Origin: an uncultured Clostridia bacterium
Lineage (GTDB): Bacteria; Bacillota; Clostridia; Christensenellales; Borkfalkiaceae
Direction of reading: 5' to 3'
Length of the DNA stretch: 9,871 nt
Assembly (NCBI GenBank): GCA_947587775.1
Contig: CANPYD010000031.1
Span: 1-9,871, forward strand
The notes under the pieces were generated by a model. That model was not told where the DNA came from. It made no database searches and saw only the letters and a program-made list of their open reading frames with translations. Within the stretch, counting starts at the first letter, position 1; each line of letters opens with the position of its first letter. Of the stretch, positions 5,141-9,871 are shown piece after piece. The position numbers were made by a program, and so were the translations under genes.

Positions 5141-5205
5141 TTGTCCACAATTCCACAGCCCTTATTATTACTATTATTAAAATTCTTCTTTATAAAATAA
5201 AACAT
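5141..5205 (+). other. DnaA-trio unwinding element (BUS) with AT-rich DUE
   Basis: Two abutting DnaA boxes (5141-5149, 5149-5157) are followed by the GC spacer GCCC (5158-5161) and then six perfect triplets, TTATTATTACTATTATTA (5162-5179). On the opposite strand these read 3'-AAT/GAT-5', the DnaA-trio consensus described for the bacterial basal unwinding system in B. subtilis. An AT-rich tract continues to about 5204. This is the expected site of first strand opening and DnaA loading on single-stranded DNA. Confidence 0.87.
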
Positions 5206-5221
5206 CTGCGGAGGGAAAAAG

Positions 5222-6319
5222 ATGAAATTCAATTGCGCCGGGGCGACGCTCTCGGAAGCTGTGATCAAGGTATCCAAGGCATGCGCCGTAAGGACGACCG
5301 TGCCCGTGATGGAGTGCATCAAGATCGAAGCGTACGGCGAAGAACTTCGCCTGACGGCGACGGACGGCGAACTCACTATCTCCAAGACCGTAAGGGCGGA
5401 GATCCTCGACGAAGGGGAGATCTGCGTGCCCGGGAAACTCTTTGCCGACTTCATCGTGAAACTTGCGGATGAGGAAGTCTCCGCGGAGACGGGCGAGCGC
5501 GGTCTTGAGATCAGGTACCGCGACTCGGCGACCGCTCTCCAGACGATGAGCGGGGAAGAATTCCCCAAATTCAACCTCGGGATCGGGGAAAGAAGCGTCG
5601 TGATGAAGCAGGGCGAGCTCAGGCGCATCATCGCGCAGACGACCTTCTGCTGCGCGCAGGACGAGTCCCGTCCCGTCCTCAAGGGCTGCCTCATGGAATT
5701 CGGCGACAGGCTGGAAATTACCGCGCTCGACGGCTACCGCCTCGCGCTGTCCGACGCGGCGATCGTCTCCAAGAGCGAACCGGGGAAGATCATCTGCCCC
5801 GCCCGTACCCTTGGGGAGATTGCCCGCATGCTCAACGATGACGACAAGGAGATCACCCTCTATACGGAAGGGGGTATGCTCCTCGTCGGCGCGGACGGGA
5901 TGCTCATCTTATCCCGCCTTTACAGCGGGGAATTCATCCGGAAGGAGAATGTGATCCCCGCCCGCTATACGACAATCGTCACCCTTTCCCGCAGCGAACT
6001 CATCCAGAGTACGGAGCGCGCGGCCGTCCTCATCCGCGGCGATAAGAACAATCTCATCACCCTCGAGATCGGCTCCGATCTCGTGAAGCTCTCTTCCGTT
6101 TCCGACTTCGGCAACGTGGAAGAAAGCGTGCCCGCGGGGATCGAAGGCGTCGATCTCACCATCTCCATGAACGCGAGATATCTTCTCGACGCGCTCAAGG
6201 CGCTCGACGAAGAGAACGTCTGTATCTCTTTCAACGGCCCGATTTCCCCCTTTATTTTGCAGAATGCCGAGGAAAAAGGGAGCCTGTATTTGATTTTACC
6301 CGTGAGAAACGTACAATAA
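5222..6319 (+). CDS. dnaN: DNA polymerase III beta subunit (sliding clamp)
   Basis: The 365-residue product is the ring-forming beta clamp that tethers the replicative polymerase and other partners to DNA; it acts as a cytosolic homodimer of three-domain subunits. Length and features fit: an N-terminal MKFNCAGATLSEAVIKVSKA, VMECIKIEA and LRLTATDGELTI in domain I, FPKFNL after the first domain boundary, GCLMEF and LEITALDGYRLALS in domain II, and the closing LYLILPVRNVQ, whose LPVR is the conserved C-terminal end near the partner-binding pocket. GGAGGG at 5210-5215 lies 6 nt before the ATG. In most Bacillota dnaA precedes dnaN; here oriC itself does. It is transcribed from its own promoter at 5084-5112 and is followed after 62 bp by the rpmH promoter and gene; no terminator separates them. 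Confidence 0.97.
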   Translation: MKFNCAGATLSEAVIKVSKACAVRTTVPVMECIKIEAYGEELRLTATDGELTISKTVRAEILDEGEICVPGKLFADFIVKLADEEVSAETGERGLEIRYRDSATALQTMSGEEFPKFNLGIGERSVVMKQGELRRIIAQTTFCCAQDESRPVLKGCLMEFGDRLEITALDGYRLALSDAAIVSKSEPGKIICPARTLGEIARMLNDDDKEITLYTEGGMLLVGADGMLILSRLYSGEFIRKENVIPARYTTIVTLSRSELIQSTERAAVLIRGDKNNLITLEIGSDLVKLSSVSDFGNVEESVPAGIEGVDLTISMNARYLLDALKALDEENVCISFNGPISPFILQNAEEKGSLYLILPVRNVQ

Positions 6320-6323
6320 TCGC

Positions 6324-6352
6324 TTGACGGGATACGAGAAAAACTTTATAAT
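6324..6352 (+). promoter_or_regulatory. Promoter of the rpmH-rnpA-yidD-yidC-jag operon
   Basis: A TTGACG -35 (6324-6329) and perfect TATAAT -10 (6347-6352) are 17 bp apart, and the -35 begins 5 bp after the dnaN stop codon. This is the strongest promoter in the window, in keeping with expression of a ribosomal protein. Confidence 0.9.
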
Positions 6353-6381
6353 CTAAAAAGAATTCATCAAGGAGTAATGCT

Positions 6382-6516
6382 ATGAAAAGAACGTACCAGC
6401 CCAAAAAGAGAACGAGAAGCAAGGTCCACGGATTCCGCAAGAGAATGGCTTCGCAGGGCGGAAGAAAGGTTCTCAAGAGAAGAAGAAACAAGGGCAGAAA
6501 GCATCTTACGGCGTAA
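6382..6516 (+). CDS. rpmH: 50S ribosomal protein L34
   Basis: This 44-residue, strongly basic protein begins MKRTYQPKKRTRSKVHGFRK and ends KRRRNKGRKHLTA, the invariant layout of bacterial L34, including the KVHGFRKRM segment and GR at positions 27-28. L34 is a late-assembly protein of the large ribosomal subunit. AAGGAG (6369-6374) precedes the ATG by 7 nt. It is the first gene of the operon behind the 6324-6352 promoter, and rnpA follows 9 nt after its stop. This rpmH-rnpA pairing is near universal. Confidence 0.98.
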   Translation: MKRTYQPKKRTRSKVHGFRKRMASQGGRKVLKRRRNKGRKHLTA

Positions 6517-6525
6517 AAAGTTGCG

Positions 6526-6870
6526 ATGCGCTGTCTCCGGCTGAAAAAGCAGAAGGAAATCTCCGCTCTGCATAAGTGCGGCAGGCGGGCTTATTCGGAA
6601 ACGGTCACCGTCATCTATTCCCCCGCGGAGCGGACGAAAATGGCGGTCTGCGTCGGGAAAAAATACGGGAAGAGCGTCCGAAGGAACCGCATCAAGCGGC
6701 TTCTCAGGGCGGCGTTTTCGGGCTACGCCGAAACTGTCCTTCCCTGCGCGATTTTACTGATCCCGCGCGTTGCCGAAAGCTACGCCTTTGCCTCTTTCAA
6801 GAGGGACATCGGAAAAATCCTGGAAAGAGAGCGCCTCATTGAACATACGACTGAGACAACTCGCCCATGA
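6526..6870 (+). CDS. rnpA: Ribonuclease P protein component
   Basis: RnpA is the small basic protein that, with the rnpB RNA, removes the 5' leader of tRNA precursors. The 114-residue product has the family opening RLKKQKEI (5-12), a central strand block TVTVIYSP (26-33) and TKMAVCVGKKYGKSV (37-51), and the signature RRNRIKRLLRAAF (52-64), the RNR motif that contacts the RNA. There is no good Shine-Dalgarno site; the ATG lies 9 nt after the rpmH stop, which suggests coupling to rpmH translation. The C-terminal 15 residues (HTTETTRP end) extend slightly beyond the usual fold. Its stop is 25 nt before the yidD start chosen here. Confidence 0.96.
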   Translation: MRCLRLKKQKEISALHKCGRRAYSETVTVIYSPAERTKMAVCVGKKYGKSVRRNRIKRLLRAAFSGYAETVLPCAILLIPRVAESYAFASFKRDIGKILERERLIEHTTETTRP

Positions 6871-6895
6871 GAATCTACGCTATCTCAGGCGAAAG

Positions 6896-7141
6896 ATGTA
6901 CAGACCCCTTTTGCGCGGGCTGTGCATCAGGATGATTTGCTTCTATCAGAAGTACTTCTCCCGACATACCTGCCTCTACACCCCGACTTGTTCGGAATAC
7001 ACCAAGCGGTGTATCAACAATTGGGGCGTGGTCGTGGGAATTTTGCTTGGAATTTGGAGAATTCTGCGCTGTAATCCCCTCTCCAAGGGCGGGACCGATC
7101 CCGCTCCCGAGGTATTCTGGAAGCGCAAATGGCTCCTTTGA
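6896..7141 (+). CDS. yidD: YidD-family membrane protein insertion efficiency factor
   Basis: YidD is a small membrane-associated protein usually encoded between rnpA and yidC, and it assists insertion of YidC substrates. The 81-residue product has the signature IRMICFYQKYFS (11-22), the cysteine-bearing LYTPTCSEYTKRCI (27-40), a hydrophobic amphipathic stretch WGVVVGILLGIWRILRC (43-59) and NPLSKGGTDPAP (60-71). The start is uncertain. The ATG at 6896 gives the normal family length but only a weak AGG site. A TTG at 6839 with GAGAG upstream would add 19 residues and overlap rnpA. The stop is 10 nt before the yidC start, and GGAG of the yidC ribosome site lies in this gap. Confidence 0.93.
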   Translation: MYRPLLRGLCIRMICFYQKYFSRHTCLYTPTCSEYTKRCINNWGVVVGILLGIWRILRCNPLSKGGTDPAPEVFWKRKWLL

Positions 7142-7151
7142 CGGAGAATCT

Positions 7152-8702
7152 ATGCAGATTTTATCTTTGCTGAGCGCCGTGACGGACGTCATGGTGCTTC
7201 CCGAGGGATACGAGATCGGGCTGGACTGGCTCGGTCATTTTGCGCGTATCATCATCGAGGGCGTCGGGATCGTCGGTCTCGGCATCATCGTCTTCAACCT
7301 CGTTCTGAAGGCGATCACGCTCCCCTTCGATATCTACCAGCGCGTCAAAATGCGGAAGCAGAACCTCATCATGCGGCAGATGCAGCCCGAACTCGAAAAG
7401 CTCCAGAAGCAGTACGCGGGCGATAAGCAGATGTACAACCAGAAGATGTACGAGCTCCAGAAGAAGAACGGATACAGCATGCTCGGGGCATGTCTTCCCA
7501 TGATCGTCTCGTTCGTCATCCTGATCGTTGCATGGCAGGGCTTCCGCGCCTATTCCCAGTATGCAAATCTGCAATACTACGAACAGATGTCCGAATCCTA
7601 CAACGCCGCAGTTCTCGAACACGGGGTGGACGGGATCGATTTTACATTGAAGAACGAGGAAGGAAATCTCTTCCTTTCCTATATCGAAGAGGGCGAAGAG
7701 AAGAGGATCCCGCTCTTTTGGGAAAACGGTGCAAAGGTTGCGGGAACGCCCAACGGGACGGAAATTGCCTATACCATGACCGAGATCTCCTCTTCGGAAA
7801 AGGTCGCAAGATACCTCACCGTCACGAGCGAGGATCCCTCCGATTACGTCTTCTATATCTATAATCTCGAGGCAAACGACATCACGCGCGAATACAAGAT
7901 CGACCTCGACCGCTTCTCCGAAGCCATGAAGAACAAACCCCTCGACGGGGCGGAAGAGACCGAGAAGGCGGCGATCGAGGCGTCACAGGCCTATGTTGCG
8001 ACGTCCCAAAGCGAGGAATCGCAGAAAAAACTTGCGGCGGCGGCACAGCGGTATGTCGAACGGCTCGGTTCGGTTGCGGCGGCAGAGCGCTTCCGCAGCG
8101 ACGACCCGGGATTCCTGTGGATCAAAAACGTCTGGTATCCCGACGTCTCCTATCAGCATCCCATTCCCGATTACGAGAATTTCAACTCAGAATTCCGGTC
8201 GGTGACGGTGGAATACAAGGGGCACGAGCAGGGGATCACTTCCATGCTCGATCAGAGCAGATATACCGTGCTCACTTCCGAACTCGAAGCGGAGAAGAAC
8301 TCGGCGAACGGGTACTTCATCCTCATCGTGCTCTCCATCGGATTCATGCTTCTCTCGCAGATCGTCGCGATGAAGAGCAATAAGGAGTCCAATAAGTATC
8401 AGACGGTGGACGGGCAGGGCGCAACGACGCAGAAAGTCATGCTTGTCGTCATGCCCCTCATCTACGCCCTCTTCGCCTTCCAATACAGCGCCGCGTTCTC
8501 CATCTATATGACGATGAGCAGCGTGGTCGGGATCATCGTGACCCTTCTCTGCAACCTGATCCTCGGAAGGATTTTCAAGAAGAAGGAAGAGGCGGAGACG
8601 ATCGCGACCTATGAGAGGAAGCTGCCGTGGATGAAGGACGGCAACGAAAAGAAGGCCGAAGAAAAGAAAAAGGAAAAACAGGGCAAGACCCGTAAAAAAT
8701 AA
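7152..8702 (+). CDS. yidC: YidC/Oxa1-family membrane protein insertase with enlarged extracytoplasmic loop
   Basis: YidC inserts and folds membrane proteins alone or with SecYEG. The 516-residue product has a first core membrane segment at about 35-58, a cytoplasmic coiled hairpin (59-107, MRQMQPELEKLQKQYAGDKQ), a second segment at about 109-131, then a large extracytoplasmic region (132-385), and three segments at about 387-405, 428-446 and 450-472. A basic tail (475-516) follows. The conserved groove arginine of SpoIIIJ-type proteins is a lysine here (K53 in LVLKAITLPF). FLWIKNVWYPD (321-331), normally about 30 residues after the second segment, comes some 190 residues after it because of an insertion. 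No lipobox signal is seen. The ATG at 7152 has GGAG 5 nt upstream and lies 10 nt after yidD. An in-frame ATG at 7047 within yidD is rejected. Confidence 0.93.
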   Translation: MQILSLLSAVTDVMVLPEGYEIGLDWLGHFARIIIEGVGIVGLGIIVFNLVLKAITLPFDIYQRVKMRKQNLIMRQMQPELEKLQKQYAGDKQMYNQKMYELQKKNGYSMLGACLPMIVSFVILIVAWQGFRAYSQYANLQYYEQMSESYNAAVLEHGVDGIDFTLKNEEGNLFLSYIEEGEEKRIPLFWENGAKVAGTPNGTEIAYTMTEISSSEKVARYLTVTSEDPSDYVFYIYNLEANDITREYKIDLDRFSEAMKNKPLDGAEETEKAAIEASQAYVATSQSEESQKKLAAAAQRYVERLGSVAAAERFRSDDPGFLWIKNVWYPDVSYQHPIPDYENFNSEFRSVTVEYKGHEQGITSMLDQSRYTVLTSELEAEKNSANGYFILIVLSIGFMLLSQIVAMKSNKESNKYQTVDGQGATTQKVMLVVMPLIYALFAFQYSAAFSIYMTMSSVVGIIVTLLCNLILGRIFKKKEEAETIATYERKLPWMKDGNEKKAEEKKKEKQGKTRKK

Positions 8703-8720
8703 GGTCAAGAGGATAGAATT

Positions 8721-9626
8721 ATGGAAACCATTTTTACCGGCAAGACAGTGGAAGACGCCGTTGCGGCAGGGCTGGAAGCGCTCTCCCTCACGCGTGAGGA
8801 TGTGGACGTCGTCGTCCTCGAGGAAGGAAAGAAGCGTCTGTTCGGGTCTGTTCCCGCCAAAGTACAAATTACGGTCAAGGAGAAGCTGACGGACGGACAG
8901 CGCGCCGTACGCTTTCTGGAAGGGCTCCTTCCCCTTCTCGGCGCAAACGCCACGCCGACGCTTGCGGGCGAGGACGAAAAGATCCTGATCGAACTCAAAT
9001 CGGAGGGAGCGAAGGGCGTGATCGGCAGACGCGGCGAGATCATCGACGCCATCCAGATTTTGGCGGGCGCCGTCGCCAATACGGGCAGAAGGGACTACAA
9101 GCGGGTCGTCGTCGATTGCGGGAACTACCGCGAGGAGCGCGAGGAGACCTTAAAGAGAGTCGCCGAAAAGCTCGCAGCCAAGGCTGTGCGGCTCGGGAAG
9201 CGCGTCCGCCTCGAGCCCATGAATCCCTACGAGCGCAGGATCATCCACTCCGCCCTTGCGGAGAGCGAGGAAGTCTACACCAAGAGCGAGGGAAAGGAAC
9301 CGGCGAGATACGTCGTCATCATCCCCAAAAACCTCAAGAGCGACGACCGCAAGCGCGACCGCAACAAGGGTCGGGACGGGAAAGACAAGAAGGGCGGCAG
9401 AAAGGAGCGCACGGGCAAGTACGGAAGCGACCGCAAAAAGCCGTACGAGAAGCGCGAACTTCCCACCGAAACGGTGCCCGAGTCGTCGGGAACGACGTTC
9501 ACCCGCAGCGGCACGCCGGGGTTCAGGAAGGGCGGCTTCTCGGGATTTTTCGGGACCTTCCTCGGCAACGAATCCGATGAAGAAACCCCCGCAACCCCCG
9601 CGCCCGACAAGCCCGAGGAAGAATAA
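8721..9626 (+). CDS. jag: Jag/KhpB RNA-binding protein
   Basis: Jag (KhpB, EloR) is an RNA-binding protein linked to cell elongation and division in Gram-positive bacteria, often partnered with KhpA, and is encoded behind yidC. The 301-residue product has a Jag-N domain (1-52, with GKTVEDAV and LFGSVPAKV), a KH domain whose GxxG loop is GRRG (102-105 in KGVIGRRGEIIDAIQ), and an R3H domain with NPYERRIIHSAL (168-179; R172 and H176 are the R-x3-H pair). After about residue 205 comes a tail not needed for the fold, first Lys/Arg/Asp/Gly-rich (205-245), then Gly/Phe-rich and finally acidic with TPATPAPDKPEEE. AGAGGA (8708-8713) precedes the ATG by 7 nt. It is the last gene of the operon, 18 nt after yidC. 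Confidence 0.95.
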   Translation: METIFTGKTVEDAVAAGLEALSLTREDVDVVVLEEGKKRLFGSVPAKVQITVKEKLTDGQRAVRFLEGLLPLLGANATPTLAGEDEKILIELKSEGAKGVIGRRGEIIDAIQILAGAVANTGRRDYKRVVVDCGNYREEREETLKRVAEKLAAKAVRLGKRVRLEPMNPYERRIIHSALAESEEVYTKSEGKEPARYVVIIPKNLKSDDRKRDRNKGRDGKDKKGGRKERTGKYGSDRKKPYEKRELPTETVPESSGTTFTRSGTPGFRKGGFSGFFGTFLGNESDEETPATPAPDKPEEE

Positions 9627-9635
9627 AGCACGCAG

Positions 9636-9665
9636 AAAGGCCTCCCCACCGGGAGGCTTTTTTCT
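9636..9665 (+). terminator. Rho-independent terminator of the rpmH-jag operon
   Basis: A 7-bp stem GCCTCCC/GGGAGGC (9640-9646 with 9651-9657), extendable by A:T pairs, has a CACC loop and is followed by a run of seven T, then CTT. It starts 10 nt after the jag stop. Confidence 0.93.
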
Positions 9666-9684
9666 TGGCTCGCCCTTGCGTATG

Positions 9685-9729
9685 CCCCCCTCCCGAGGAG
9701 GGGGGTAGGAGGGTGGGCAACGCGCCCAC
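9685..9729. repeat. Two hairpins opening the terminal repeat cluster
   Basis: A 9-bp G:C-rich stem (9685-9693 with 9697-9705) is followed by GTGGGC-N5-GCCCAC (9713-9729). The TGGGCAAC and TGGGCAC words also follow or precede the two-hairpin repeat elsewhere in the window, so these are probably parts of one composite repeat. Confidence 0.65.
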
Positions 9730-9734
9730 TCTCT

Positions 9735-9778
9735 TGGCTCCCCTTATAGGGGAGCTGTCACCGCAGGTGACTGAGGGG
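9735..9778 (+). repeat. Dispersed two-hairpin repeat, copy C
   Basis: The first stem is GCTCCCCT/AGGGGAGC (9737-9744 with 9748-9755) and the second GTCACC-GCA-GGTGAC (9757-9771), followed by TGAGGGGT. The second hairpin and its flanks are identical to copies A2 and B; the first stem differs from theirs but keeps its pairing, that is, compensatory change. Confidence 0.85.
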
Positions 9779-9812
9779 TTTCCCGAGAACCCTATCCCCC
9801 GCTGCGCGGGTA

Positions 9813-9831
9813 CTTCCCCTACAAGGGGAAG
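9813..9831. repeat. Hairpin between copies C and D
   Basis: CTTCCCCT (9813-9820) and AGGGGAAG (9824-9831) form an 8-bp stem with a 3-nt loop. A small CCCGC/GCGGG hairpin lies just before it (9798-9810). Confidence 0.6.
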
Positions 9832-9844
9832 CAAGAAGGGACCC

Positions 9845-9871
9845 CTTGGCTCCCCCTTGAGGGGGAGCTGG
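9845..9871 (+). repeat. Dispersed hairpin repeat, copy D, cut by the window end
   Basis: GCTCCCCC/GGGGGAGC (9849-9856 with 9861-9868) follows CTTG and ends in TGG, the layout of copy A1 read on its minus strand. The window ends inside it, so its second half is not visible. Confidence 0.7.

Larger units (their letters stand above)
4866..5205. other. Chromosomal replication origin oriC
   Basis: This intergenic span between divergent rsmG and dnaN holds eight DnaA-box-like nonamers: TGTGGAGAA 4866-4874 (minus), TTTTCCACA 4888-4896, TGTGGATTT 4985-4993 (minus), CTGTCCACA 5012-5020, TTTTCCACA 5024-5032 and 5035-5043, TTGTCCACA 5141-5149 and AATTCCACA 5149-5157. None is the exact TTATCCACA; the best differ by one base. 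Three of them (5012, 5024, 5035) are in one orientation at 11-12-bp steps, near helical phase. An AT-rich unwinding stretch follows the last pair. Core genes point away on both sides, as at a bidirectional origin. The initiator gene dnaA is not adjacent. Confidence 0.9.

Noticed and set aside
7047..7151. Upstream start for yidC within yidD
   Set aside because: It would overlap nearly all the end of yidD in another frame and add a Pro/Gly-rich non-membrane segment. The ATG at 7152 has GGAG at the right distance.
1..9871. tRNA or rRNA genes
   Set aside because: No cloverleaf with a GTTCRANYC-type T arm and no rRNA-like conserved segments were seen on either strand by eye.

Overview
The window is a chromosomal replication-origin region from a bacterium of the Bacillota, most probably an uncultured gut-type member of the class Clostridia. 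This rests on the low-GC-Gram-positive promoters and Shine-Dalgarno sites, the oriC layout with a DnaA-trio element, the clostridial SLOG/DUF1273-type protein and YidC form, and a dispersed hairpin repeat I associate with clostridial metagenome contigs. A more precise placement (for example Christensenellales) is a guess.

Layout. At 119-877 (minus) lies a DeoR/GlpR-type repressor with its own terminator, two promoter candidates and a set of TCACA/TGTGA operator-like sites upstream. At 1200-2180 (minus) lies an unrecognised two-domain protein with a proline/acidic linker. An accessory stretch at about 2280-3660 holds a RelB/DinJ-RelE/ParE toxin-antitoxin pair (2477-3101, plus) bracketed by two identical 82-bp repeats. 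It is followed by about 580 bp of non-coding DNA built of nested inverted repeats. At 3685-4826 (minus) a SLOG-family gene and rsmG form a 4-nt-overlapping operon.

The interval 4827-5221 is the origin. It holds about eight DnaA-box-like sites, strong divergent promoters for rsmG and dnaN, and a DnaA box pair followed by six perfect DnaA-trios and an AT-rich unwinding stretch. Then come dnaN, rpmH, rnpA, yidD, yidC and jag, all on the plus strand and ending at a strong terminator (9636-9665). The last 190 bp are a cluster of hairpin repeats of the same family that flanks the toxin-antitoxin pair.

How it fits together. Every housekeeping gene points away from the origin, as expected for forks leaving 5160 in both directions. 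The toxin-antitoxin pair is the only head-on gene set, which fits acquisition. The right arm joins the replication clamp to the ribosomal protein L34/RNase P protein/membrane insertase block. In the classical Bacillota order that block faces away from dnaA-dnaN. Here it is collinear with dnaN, and dnaA is absent from the window, so the origin cluster has been rearranged.
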